A stretch of DNA of 64,000 nucleotides from Mesorhizobium ciceri WSM4083. Lineage in GTDB: Bacteria > Pseudomonadota > Alphaproteobacteria > Rhizobiales > Rhizobiaceae. The translations under genes and the position numbers were made by a program. The notes beneath the pieces are model-generated. The model made no database searches and was not told the DNA's origin. It was given only the letters and a program-made list of their open reading frames with translations. Below, one piece after another: positions 44,813 through 53,847 of the stretch (its first letter is position 1; every line of letters starts with the position of its first letter). The stretch covers positions 871,070-935,069 of the forward strand of contig NZ_JAFG01000003.1 of assembly GCF_000519305.1 (NCBI RefSeq), read 5' to 3'.

Positions 44813-46324
44813 ATGAGTTCGAAAGACGATCCTTTCGGCCCGGCGGGCAAGACCGTCATTCGCGCTCCTCCACGGCGCGAGCGAAAACCGGTGCCAGTCG
44901 CTCAAGTGCCCGTCGCGGATGGCGGGCAAGCCTCGCAGACCAAGGATTCGACCGCATTCGATCCCGGCGTCGGCCGGCATACACCGCCGGGCTGGACATC
45001 CGGGACCGTGATTTATCAAGGAGCTCCTTCTGGCGCGGCAGGAGGCGGCGCTTCCGCGGCGGCGCCGAAGCCAGCTCTGCGGCAGGAGACCCTGCTCAAT
45101 GCCACGGACAGTGTCAGATATTCCGCGACAAACCCGATCCTTGCCGCGGCCGCACCGTTGCTGATGCTGTTGGGCCAACTCAGGCTTATCGCCGTCGAGA
45201 GACAGGCCGAGCCGTTGGCGGAACATGTCATTGAGGCGATTGATCGATTCGACAGGACACTGGAGAAATCAGGTGTCGCCGAAGAGGATGCGCGGATTGC
45301 GAAATTCATCCTCTGCGAAACCGCCGACGATCTCATCGGCAACCTGCCTTGGCCACGGAAGGACGCCTGGGCGCGGCACAGCATGCTGTCGCAGTTCTTT
45401 CACGTCGAGCCCCGCGGCACGGGCTTTTTCGAAGCGCTGAACAATATCCTGGCCAGTCCCGAGGCACACTATGATCTGCTCGAACTGATGCATGCCTGCC
45501 TGTCGCTGGGGTTCGAGGGCCAATATCGAGGCCTGACACGCGAAGACACCAATCTCGAACGCGTTCGGCGCGACGTCTACGAAACGCTTCGCTATTTCAG
45601 GGCACGCGCGGGCGCGGACATCTCGCCCCACTGGCAGGGCCTGGCGTCGACCATGACGCAGTCGTCGACACGCCTGCCGCTCTGGGTCGTCGCGGCAGCC
45701 GCGTCGGCGCTGCTGACTGCCGCATTCTTCGCGCTGCGGGTCTTCATCACCAACGAAGGCGATGCCACCGCCGGTGAATTGCTGGCGCTCAACCCATCGA
45801 CGCCGATCGCCATCGAACGGGCCAGCGTGGCTCCGTTGGCGGAGCCGGCGAAAGTCGTCCCACCCGCTGCCACAACCACGCAGATCGATCGCATCCGCTC
45901 GGCACTGGCCAAGGAAGTCGAAAGCGGCGGGCTGACCATCGGTACGAAGGGCGATTTCATCGTGGTCGAAATCAACAATCTCCTGCTGTTCAAGTCCGGC
46001 AGGGCCGAGGCGAAGCCGGAGTTCCAGCCCATTGCCGCCGATATCGCCGCAGCCCTGGAACCCGAGCGCGGACCAATCAGGATTGTCGGCCATACGGACA
46101 ATGTGAAGCCGCGAAAATCGAGTCCATTCAAGTCCAACTTCGATCTTTCCGTCGCCAGGGCGAAGGCTGTCGAAACAATGATGGCACCGAAGTTCAGCGA
46201 TCCTTCGCGACTCACGGTCGACGGCAAGGGCGAGGACGAGCCAATCGCCGACAATGCCACGCCGGAAGGCCGCACCAAGAACCGCCGTGTCGATGTGATG
46301 ATCGCCAAGGAGGAAACATTGTGA
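44813..46324 (+). CDS. tssL: type VI inner-membrane protein TssL with OmpA domain, copy 2
   Basis: The 503-residue protein has the same layout as copy 1: DDPFG start, Pro/Ala-rich leader to about 100, DotU-like domain (about 105-275), one membrane segment (LPLWVVAAAASALLTAAFFA) and a C-terminal OmpA domain (IVGHTDNVKP ... RRVDVMIAKEE). The N-terminus reads MSSKDDPFGPAGKTVIR, placing a Thr at position 14. In Agrobacterium the TssL N-terminal Thr14 is phosphorylated by PpkA and bound by Fha to switch on secretion. Kinase, phosphatase and FHA genes are adjacent, which supports the same switch here. Confidence 0.92.
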   Translation: MSSKDDPFGPAGKTVIRAPPRRERKPVPVAQVPVADGGQASQTKDSTAFDPGVGRHTPPGWTSGTVIYQGAPSGAAGGGASAAAPKPALRQETLLNATDSVRYSATNPILAAAAPLLMLLGQLRLIAVERQAEPLAEHVIEAIDRFDRTLEKSGVAEEDARIAKFILCETADDLIGNLPWPRKDAWARHSMLSQFFHVEPRGTGFFEALNNILASPEAHYDLLELMHACLSLGFEGQYRGLTREDTNLERVRRDVYETLRYFRARAGADISPHWQGLASTMTQSSTRLPLWVVAAAASALLTAAFFALRVFITNEGDATAGELLALNPSTPIAIERASVAPLAEPAKVVPPAATTTQIDRIRSALAKEVESGGLTIGTKGDFIVVEINNLLLFKSGRAEAKPEFQPIAADIAAALEPERGPIRIVGHTDNVKPRKSSPFKSNFDLSVARAKAVETMMAPKFSDPSRLTVDGKGEDEPIADNATPEGRTKNRRVDVMIAKEETL

Positions 46325-46346
46325 GCACGGCCGGTTGGAAGCGCCG

Positions 46347-49300
46347 ATGACGCGTTGGCTGCTGCGGATATTCAGCATGGTCGCGCTGGCCGGTTTCGCG
46401 GCGGCGGTGTGGTTTGCCGGACCTTTGATCCGCTTTGCCGATACCCGTCCTCTTGGACCTGCCTGGCTGCGCGCGACCATCATTGGTGTGATCGTGGCAG
46501 CGCTCGCGCTTTTCTACGGCCTGCGTTTCTGGCAAGCGAGAAAAGCGCAAAAAGAGCTCGAAACCGTGGTCGCACACAATGACGACCGCGATGACGACTC
46601 GCGAGTGCTCGAAGCCCGCATGAATGAGGCCGTGGCGGCGCTCAAGCGGTCGAGCGGCAAGCGCAATTTCCTCTATGAGATCCCCTGGTACGTCGTCATC
46701 GGCCCGCCCGGCGCAGGCAAGACAACGGCGCTGGTCAATTCGGGTCTGAATTTTCCGCTGGCCGGTTCGGGTGATGCCCAGCCAGTTGCCGGCGTTGGCG
46801 GAACACGCTCCTGCGACTGGTGGTTTACCGACCAGGCCGTGCTGATCGACACCGCCGGACGCTACACAACACAGGATTCCAATGCCGAGAGCGACAAGAG
46901 GAGCTGGCTCGCCTTCTTGTCGCTGCTCAAGAGAGCCCGCACACGGCAACCGATAAACGGCGTTATCCTGACTATCAGCCTTGCCGATCTCATCAACCTC
47001 GACGATCCGCAGCTTGACGCTCACGTCGTCGAGATACGCAGTCGTCTGCGGGAAATCCATGAGACGCTGAAGGTCCAGTTTCCGGTGTATCTGCTGTTCA
47101 CCAAGGCCGACCTGGTTTCCGGGTTCATGGATTACTTCGGCGGCTTCGACGAGCCGCGCCGGCGCAAGGTCTGGGGTGCGACATTCCAGACGGGGGATCG
47201 CAACAAGAATATGGCCGCCGAAGCTCCGGCCGAATTCGATGCACTGGCAAGACGCCTGGCGGAGGAGATGCCCGACCGCCTTCAGGAAGAGGCCGATCCG
47301 GTCGCGCGCATATCCGTCTTTGGCTTTCCGGCGCAGTTTGGCGCGCTGAAGGAGCGGATTACGAGTTTCATCGCCAGCCTGTTCGATCCGACCCGCAGCC
47401 AGGTGAATGTCAGCCTGCGTGGACTCTATTTCTCTTCAGGCACGCAAGAGGGAACGCCAATCGATCAGGTGTTGGGCGCGATCGGCCGCAATTTCGGCAG
47501 CAATCCCCGCGCCCATCTTTCCGGAACCGGCAAGAGCTTCTTTTTGCACGATCTGCTGACGGACGTCATTTTTGCCGAATCCGGATGGGTTTCGTATGAC
47601 AAAACAGCCGTAAGACGTGCGGCGATCGCCAGATTCGCCGGCCTCGGCGCCATCGCGTTGATCGCGGCGGCCGCCCTCGGCACTCTGGCCCTGAGCTTCA
47701 CAGCCAACAGGTCGCTGATCGCTTCCACCACGCAAGCCATGAGCCAGTATCGCCAGACGGCGGACGCGCTGCTCAAAAGCACCGAGGTGACCGATGTCGA
47801 CCTCGAAAACGTCATTGGTCCGCTCGACCAGTTGCGCAATCTGCCGGCTGGATTCGAAACCGGCGACGTGCCGGCACCGATCGAAGAGACGTTCGGCCTC
47901 AGCCAGCGGGAGAGACTTCTTTCGGCTTCCAAGACGGCTTACCGGCAAGCGCTGGAACGAATGTTGCGATCGCGCCTGCTGATCCAGGCCGAGCGGACGA
48001 TCCAGGCCAGGATGGCCGATCCGGCCGCGCTCTACGAACCGTTGAAAATCTATCTGATGCTTGGCGGCAAGGCGCCGAAGGTCGACGACGCGTTGATCAT
48101 CTCCTGGATGAAGCAGGATTGGGAGCAGAACCGGTATCCAGGCGAAAACAACCGCGAAGGACGCGAGCAGCTCGAAAAGCACCTGCGCGCCATGCTTGCC
48201 TTGGACGACACCTACGATCCGGTTTTCGAACTCAACCAGCCGCTCATCGAAGCCGCTCAACGCTCGCTCGGGCGCATGAGCCTTGCCGACCGTGCGTCCG
48301 CTTTGGTCAAATCCGCGGTATACGCGGCAGCGCTTGATGATTTTTCTGTTTCGCTGAAAGGCGGCCCGGAAGCGCAGCTGCTGTTCGAGCGTGTCGATGG
48401 CGGCGATCTGTCAGGCCTTCGTGTTCCCGGCATCTATACCTATGCCGGCTTCAACACCTTCTATCTCGGGCAACTTTCTCGCATTGCCCAGACGCTCGTC
48501 GACGACCAGTGGGTCCTCGGTGGCGGCGGCGAGCGAGGCGGCATCGATCTGGAGTTGCCCAAGCTCGGCCCCGAACTTCTCGATCGCTATGGGAAAGAGT
48601 TCGCAACGGCGTGGAACAGTGTTCTCGACAGCTTGAAGTTCAAAGCGATGCTGAAGGACAAGCCGCATTTTATCGCGCTTTCCGCCGTCGCCTCGCCAAC
48701 CTCGCCGATCGAACAGCTGTTTACGGCGATCGCCGACGAAACAGCTCTGACGCGGGACGCTGCTTCGGGCAAGGACCCAGGCACCGGGGTCGAAGGCGGC
48801 ACGGTGCAAGGCCAGTCGCAGGACGCCGCAAGCATGGCCAGGGGCCTGGCTCGCATCGGCATTCAAATCACCACCGGAAAATCGCAAAGCCGTGCCGGCA
48901 CGGGGTTCGCAAACGCGGAAAACCAGAATCCCGGGACCAATATCGAGGCGCAATTCAGGTCGTTCCAAGCCCTGGTGAGCGGTCCTGCCGGACACCGCCC
49001 GATCGATGCATTGACCCAGAATTTCCGCGATATCTACCAGAGTCTGCAACTGGCGACCGACGTTCCCTCCCAGACGGAACGCGTCAACGCAAATCTGCAG
49101 CTCCAGATAGCCACCCTTCGCGCCAATGTCTCGCGACTGCCCAAGCAACTCGGCCGGATGGTCAATGCGACGGCGGACGAGTTTGAAGGCAACGTCACCG
49201 AAACCTCGCTGGCAAGTTTGAACCAGATGCTCGACCAGACGGTCACACAGTCCTGCGAGGAGGCGATCAACGGCCGTTATCCTTTCGCCGGCAACGGTAG

Positions 49301-49910
49301 CGAGGACATCGCGCCGGCGGATTTCGCGAAATTGTTCGCTCCGGGCGGGCTGATGGACCGGTTCTTCGCACAGAACCTCGCATCGCTGATCGATATGAGC
49401 GGTCAGGACTGGAACTGGAAACAGGACGCGCGCTTCGGCCGCGACCTGTCGAAATCCACGCTGAAAGACTTCCAGCTGGCGGCCGAAATCCGGAGCGCCT
49501 TTTTTCCCCAGGGCGGTTCGGTGCCCTCGGTCAGCGTGACCTTCACGCCGTTCTCACTGCATGGCGATGCAGATGCGGCGGTGCTCGATGTAGACGGCCA
49601 GACTGTCCAGAGCAACCAAGCGGGTAACGCGCCAAGCACCGTGAGCTGGCCGAGCGGCACGGCCTCGGGGTCCGCCAGCCTGAGCTTGACGCCGGAAATG
49701 CCAGGCCGCGAATCCACCATCAAGTTCGAGGGGCCGTGGGCGCTGAAGCGGCTGCTGGATAAGGCGACCGTCACCGGCGGGGACAGCAATATTGAAGCGC
49801 GCTTCGTGATCGGCGGGCGCGACGTCACCTATACGATTCAGGCTGGTTCCGGCCCCAACCCCTTCTTGCTTCCCGCACTTTCCGGATTCAGCTGTCCGAA
49901 GGCGTTTTGA
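46347..49910 (+). CDS. tssM: type VI inner-membrane protein TssM (IcmF), copy 2
   Basis: This 1187-residue protein parallels copy 1: two N-terminal membrane helices (about 8-28 and 42-60), Walker A GPPGAGKT at 119-126, VGGTRSCDWWF and LIDTAGRYT, a third membrane helix near 440, and a long periplasmic part ending in an IcmF C-terminal domain. The Walker A motif is more canonical than in copy 1 (PGAGKT against PATGKT). The start is the ATG at 46347, 22 bases after tssL copy 2; a TTG at 46335 is an alternative. No second tssJ is present, so the one TssJ may serve both. Confidence 0.93.
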   Translation: MTRWLLRIFSMVALAGFAAAVWFAGPLIRFADTRPLGPAWLRATIIGVIVAALALFYGLRFWQARKAQKELETVVAHNDDRDDDSRVLEARMNEAVAALKRSSGKRNFLYEIPWYVVIGPPGAGKTTALVNSGLNFPLAGSGDAQPVAGVGGTRSCDWWFTDQAVLIDTAGRYTTQDSNAESDKRSWLAFLSLLKRARTRQPINGVILTISLADLINLDDPQLDAHVVEIRSRLREIHETLKVQFPVYLLFTKADLVSGFMDYFGGFDEPRRRKVWGATFQTGDRNKNMAAEAPAEFDALARRLAEEMPDRLQEEADPVARISVFGFPAQFGALKERITSFIASLFDPTRSQVNVSLRGLYFSSGTQEGTPIDQVLGAIGRNFGSNPRAHLSGTGKSFFLHDLLTDVIFAESGWVSYDKTAVRRAAIARFAGLGAIALIAAAALGTLALSFTANRSLIASTTQAMSQYRQTADALLKSTEVTDVDLENVIGPLDQLRNLPAGFETGDVPAPIEETFGLSQRERLLSASKTAYRQALERMLRSRLLIQAERTIQARMADPAALYEPLKIYLMLGGKAPKVDDALIISWMKQDWEQNRYPGENNREGREQLEKHLRAMLALDDTYDPVFELNQPLIEAAQRSLGRMSLADRASALVKSAVYAAALDDFSVSLKGGPEAQLLFERVDGGDLSGLRVPGIYTYAGFNTFYLGQLSRIAQTLVDDQWVLGGGGERGGIDLELPKLGPELLDRYGKEFATAWNSVLDSLKFKAMLKDKPHFIALSAVASPTSPIEQLFTAIADETALTRDAASGKDPGTGVEGGTVQGQSQDAASMARGLARIGIQITTGKSQSRAGTGFANAENQNPGTNIEAQFRSFQALVSGPAGHRPIDALTQNFRDIYQSLQLATDVPSQTERVNANLQLQIATLRANVSRLPKQLGRMVNATADEFEGNVTETSLASLNQMLDQTVTQSCEEAINGRYPFAGNGSEDIAPADFAKLFAPGGLMDRFFAQNLASLIDMSGQDWNWKQDARFGRDLSKSTLKDFQLAAEIRSAFFPQGGSVPSVSVTFTPFSLHGDADAAVLDVDGQTVQSNQAGNAPSTVSWPSGTASGSASLSLTPEMPGRESTIKFEGPWALKRLLDKATVTGGDSNIEARFVIGGRDVTYTIQAGSGPNPFLLPALSGFSCPKAF

Positions 49911-50042
49911 GATGAGCCTCAAGCTTTCAGTGCGGCGACACCCTGCATGAGCCTCAGGCGCCCGGAGCTTAATTTCGATACTCTAATGTTCGTGCCTGTG
50001 GCAAAGTGGCTCGAGCGGGCGCCCGGCGGTGCGCCGTTGAGG

Positions 50043-50057
50043 GCGCTTGAGAAGCGC
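50043..50057 (+). promoter_or_regulatory. hairpin just upstream of pppA
   Basis: GCGCTT (50043-50048) pairs with AAGCGC (50052-50057) around GAG, ending 11 bases before the TTG start of pppA. It could affect loading of ribosomes at a weak start codon. Confidence 0.3.
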
Positions 50058-50068
50058 TTGGTGGCAAA

Positions 50069-50848
50069 TTGAACGATGTCGCCCTTCCCTTCGAGAGTTT
50101 CGGCGTCAGCCACAAAGGCTGTGTGCGCGAGCACAATGAAGACAGCTATCTGCTCGAGCCACGAACCGGCCTTTGGGCGGTGGCGGACGGAATGGGCGGG
50201 CATGAGGCCGGAGAGGTCGCCTCGGCCAGCATCGTCGACCATCTGGCCACGATCGGCATCGCAAGCTCCGCTCCGGATTTGCGAGCGCGCTTCGAGGACC
50301 GGCTGAGCCGGGCAAATGCCGAGATCCGCGGCATATCGGAATCTCGCGGCATAACCATCGGTTCCACGGTGGCAGCCCTGTTGGCGATGGACGGACGGTT
50401 TGCCTGCCTGTGGGCGGGTGATAGCCGGATTTATCTGATCCGCAACGCCTCGATCTCGCAGATTTCGAAAGACCACACCGAAGTGCAGGAACTCCTCGAT
50501 AGAGGCATGATCAGTGCGGCCGAGGCACTCACCTGGCCACGCCGCAATGTCATCACGCATGCGGTCGGCGTCAGCGACGAATTCGTCATCGATTTCCAGC
50601 AAGGCGAATTGATGCCGGGGGACATTTTTGTGTTGAGCACCGATGGGCTGACGGCGCATGTCACCGACGCGGAGATCGAGGCCGCCGTCGTATCGGCGAC
50701 ACCTCAGGCGGCATGCGAAAATCTGCTGGAAACGGTCCTGGCTCGGGGTGGAACAGACAATGTCACCATTGTGCTGGTGAAGATCAAAAAAGGGCGCAAC
50801 GGACAATCGCTCCATCCTGATTTGTCCGGAGCGGAGGGCCGAGGCTGA
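50069..50848 (+). CDS. pppA: PP2C-type protein phosphatase PppA
   Basis: The 259-residue PP2C-type Ser/Thr phosphatase has REHNEDSYLL, DGMGGHEAGEVAS, the WAGDSRIYLIR strand and the late metal-site motif GGTDNVTIVLVK, all needed for a two-metal active enzyme. In type VI systems PppA reverses PpkA phosphorylation and turns secretion off. A stop codon at 50048 in the same frame and the lack of any ATG or GTG before the conserved region leave the TTG at 50069 as the start, behind GGTGG. It overlaps ppkA (TGATG at 50848). The gap to tssM copy 2 is 158 bases. Confidence 0.92.
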   Translation: MNDVALPFESFGVSHKGCVREHNEDSYLLEPRTGLWAVADGMGGHEAGEVASASIVDHLATIGIASSAPDLRARFEDRLSRANAEIRGISESRGITIGSTVAALLAMDGRFACLWAGDSRIYLIRNASISQISKDHTEVQELLDRGMISAAEALTWPRRNVITHAVGVSDEFVIDFQQGELMPGDIFVLSTDGLTAHVTDAEIEAAVVSATPQAACENLLETVLARGGTDNVTIVLVKIKKGRNGQSLHPDLSGAEGRG

Positions 50849-53331
50849 TGAGCGCCGACGACAAGACGCGAATATCGCCGCAGGTGGCCAATACCGCCGT
50901 AGGCACGCAGCTCAGCGGCATTTACGAACTTGATGAGCGGATCGCATTCGGCGGCATGGGAGAGGTCTATCGTGGCCACAACATCCAGACCGGAGACCAC
51001 GTCGCGATCAAGATCGTCCTGCCCGAGTTTGCCCGTGACCAGACGATCTTGTCCCTGTTCCGCAAAGAGGCCTCGATCCTCAACCATTTGTCGCATGATG
51101 CGGTCGTGCGATACCACGTTTTCACCATCGATCCCGGGATCGGCCGTCCCTACCTTGCCATGGAATTCGTCGACGGCGAGTCGCTGTACGACATCATGCG
51201 ACGCGGCCCGATGCCGACGGAAGAGGTCCGCAAGCTCTGCCATCGCCTCGCATCCGGCCTGAGCGCCGTTCATCAAGCGGGAGCAATCCATCGCGACCTC
51301 TCGCCAGACAATATCATCCTGCCAGGGGGCCGGGTCGACCGCGCAAAGATCATCGATTTCGGTATAGCGCGATCAGCGACCGTAGGCGGGGAGACGCTGA
51401 TCGGCGGGAAGTTCGCGGGAAAGTACAACTACGTTTCGCCTGAACAGCTCGGGCTGTACAGCGGCGACGTCAGTGAACAGTCCGACATCTACAGCCTTGG
51501 GCTGGTGCTGGTTGCCGCTCTGCGCGGGAAACCAATCGACATGAGCGGATCACAATTCGAGATCATCGAAAAGCGCCGGGCCGTGCCTGATCTCTCCGAC
51601 ATCGACGACGATTTTCGTGATATTGTCGAGGCCATGCTGCAACCGGATCCGCGAGACCGGCCGGTCAGCATGGCTGATATCGCCAGGATGACGCGTGGCG
51701 AAGACGAAGGAACAAAGCCGCCGACGTCGATCACACCCCGCAACCGGCCGGCTTTGCCGCCAGTCGGGCAAACCCTTGCTCCTGATCCCAAGGGCCAGCC
51801 CCAGCCATCCAATGTCGCGGGACACAACGCGCCGACGGCAACAGGCCCGGGCGAGCAGCGCTTCGTCCCGCATATCCGGCCCGCGCATTTGTCCGAACCG
51901 CGTCCTTCGCCGGTCGCCGGCCCGCCACGCGCGGTCACGTCTGATCTGGATGGAAAATCCACAAAGCCCCGAACCATCGCGATCGCTGCCTTGGCGACGC
52001 TGGCTGTCGCCTCAGGCGCGGGCCTGTATCTGAGCGGCTTCATGACGCCTGCGACGCCGACTGCCGGCAAGACATCGGTTTCCGCACCCGAACCATCAAA
52101 GCCTGCACCGGAAACGTCAAAGCCGACCTCGACGGACAAAGTCGCGAACGCCCCCGAGCCGCCAAAGCCAGTTCCGGTCACGCAGCCGGAGGCCAGCGTA
52201 CCGCCGGCTGAAAACCAGCCAGATGCCGCGGCGGCTCAAAAGCCGCATCCGGCCAAGCCCGCCGAACTCCCTTCGCAGACCGAGGAGCCCGCCAAGCCGC
52301 CGACAATGGAAGCACAGCCGCAACCAGAGGCGAACCCGCCGCCGGCTGGAAGCCAGGCAGATGCCAAGGCAGCGCAAACGCCGGAGCCGGCGAAGCCCAC
52401 TGTCCCCGCGCAAACCGAGGCCCCCCCGAAATCATCGGCAACGGACGCGCAGCAGCCATCCGAAAAGACACAGCCGGCCCAGCCAGTGGTTGTGGAGGGC
52501 CCAAGGCCCGAGCCCGAACCACAGATCAACCAGCCGGCAACGCCCAAGGTGGCCGCGCCGGCGGCCAAACCCACTGCAAGCCAGACGGATGTCGCGAACG
52601 CCGAGAGCCAAAAGACCGTGCCACCGGCAGCCAAACAGCCGGACCAACCTGTTGTCGCGTTGAACGTGCCCAAACCAGCGGTTCCCCCGGCCGTCGACGA
52701 CATCGCGCAACGTGTCTCCTGGGTCCGCGACTTCGGCGGCGGCGACTGTTTCTATGCGGCCATGAATTCGTCAACCGACACGGCCGCCGCTATCGAAGGA
52801 TTTGGAACGGCAGTCCAGCCATTCGAAAGGATGCTGGGCGATTTCCAGGCGAAATTCCATGTCGAGCCCGACATCAGCGTCCGGCTCATCGAGCCGAGCC
52901 AATGCGAAGTCACCAATTTTCTGCGTTTTCTGGGGCAGACCGCGGCCGACAAGCCGCAGCTTGTTCTCGACCGGACATCGGTGCCGAACGGTACGCCGAT
53001 CAGCGGCACGCTGGTGACGCGTGGCGGGCTCATTTCCAGCGTGCTGCTGATCGATCACAAAGGCATGGTGTTCAATCTCGACGACCGCATCGTCGCACAA
53101 TCGGACAAAGCTACCTTCAGCATCCCGATTGCCCTCGGCGCCGCCGACAAGGCCACTGGCAAGGCTGTGCCGCAGATCATAATGGTGATCACCGGCCCGC
53201 AGGATGTTCAGGCGGCTGCATTCTCAACGCCGACGCCCGCCTCGGTGGTGCTTCCCAGGATTCTCGAGGAAATCGAGACCGACGGATCTCAGTTCTCAGC
53301 CACCGCCAAGTATTTCCGGCTCGGCGGATAG
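50848..53331 (+). CDS. ppkA: transmembrane Ser/Thr kinase PpkA
   Basis: This 827-residue Hanks-type kinase has a glycine loop AFGGMGEV (33-40), VAIKIV with Lys55, HRDLSPDN (148-155) and IDFGIARSA with the DFG at 170-172. A Pro-rich stretch, one membrane helix (about 374-396) and a repetitive Pro/Ala/Lys/Gln/Glu linker of about 220 residues follow, then a folded periplasmic domain (about 625-827) ending YFRLGG. In type VI systems PpkA phosphorylates TssL or Fha to start assembly. The periplasmic part is an unrecognised possible sensor, set off from the membrane by a long spacer. Confidence 0.93.
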   Translation: MSADDKTRISPQVANTAVGTQLSGIYELDERIAFGGMGEVYRGHNIQTGDHVAIKIVLPEFARDQTILSLFRKEASILNHLSHDAVVRYHVFTIDPGIGRPYLAMEFVDGESLYDIMRRGPMPTEEVRKLCHRLASGLSAVHQAGAIHRDLSPDNIILPGGRVDRAKIIDFGIARSATVGGETLIGGKFAGKYNYVSPEQLGLYSGDVSEQSDIYSLGLVLVAALRGKPIDMSGSQFEIIEKRRAVPDLSDIDDDFRDIVEAMLQPDPRDRPVSMADIARMTRGEDEGTKPPTSITPRNRPALPPVGQTLAPDPKGQPQPSNVAGHNAPTATGPGEQRFVPHIRPAHLSEPRPSPVAGPPRAVTSDLDGKSTKPRTIAIAALATLAVASGAGLYLSGFMTPATPTAGKTSVSAPEPSKPAPETSKPTSTDKVANAPEPPKPVPVTQPEASVPPAENQPDAAAAQKPHPAKPAELPSQTEEPAKPPTMEAQPQPEANPPPAGSQADAKAAQTPEPAKPTVPAQTEAPPKSSATDAQQPSEKTQPAQPVVVEGPRPEPEPQINQPATPKVAAPAAKPTASQTDVANAESQKTVPPAAKQPDQPVVALNVPKPAVPPAVDDIAQRVSWVRDFGGGDCFYAAMNSSTDTAAAIEGFGTAVQPFERMLGDFQAKFHVEPDISVRLIEPSQCEVTNFLRFLGQTAADKPQLVLDRTSVPNGTPISGTLVTRGGLISSVLLIDHKGMVFNLDDRIVAQSDKATFSIPIALGAADKATGKAVPQIIMVITGPQDVQAAAFSTPTPASVVLPRILEEIETDGSQFSATAKYFRLGG

Positions 53332-53436
53332 CATGGGCGCCCGATGGAAAGCTGCTCGTGTTTGCCCCACTCGTCCGCCGACCTGCCCATAAAGCAGCGT
53401 GATCCGGTTCGAGCCCTGCTTGCCCTGACGGGCCGC

Positions 53437-53847
53437 ATGAAGCTTGCGGTCATCTCGGGCGCCGCACTGCTGGCCGTGCTGTCATCGGGCGAAGCGCGCG
53501 CCGAGTTCACGGTCTGCAATCAGACGCTCGACGTCGTCAATCTCGCGGTCGGCCAGAAGATCGACAATGCGGACCAGACCGACGGCTGGTGGACGATCGG
53601 CGCAAATCAATGCGTGAACGTCATCCGCGAGGAACTGACGAACCGCTACATCTACCTCTATGCCACGGACGTGTTTGGCCATGCGATCCTCACCGGATCG
53701 ACCGAAATGTGTATCGAGCGACGACGTTTCTCGATCCGCGGTATCGACGAATGCTGGCAGCGCGGCCATATCGCGGCCCAATTTCTCGAAGTCGATACGC
53801 TTGAACAGGTGCGGTGGACGTTCTTCCTGACCGGAAACAGTCCGTGA
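53437..53847 (+). CDS. DUF1036 secreted protein
   Basis: The mature protein (about 112 residues) matches DUF1036: FTVCNQTLDVVNLAVGQK, then WWTIGANQCVNV and a Cys-containing end. The signal peptide MKLAVISGAALLAVLSSGEARA begins at the ATG at 53437; a longer frame starts at 53344 but would bury the signal behind 31 residues. It acts in the periplasm or outside the cell; the function of the family is unknown. It lies between ppkA and the peptidoglycan hydrolase, overlapping the latter by four bases. Confidence 0.78.
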   Translation: MKLAVISGAALLAVLSSGEARAEFTVCNQTLDVVNLAVGQKIDNADQTDGWWTIGANQCVNVIREELTNRYIYLYATDVFGHAILTGSTEMCIERRRFSIRGIDECWQRGHIAAQFLEVDTLEQVRWTFFLTGNSP

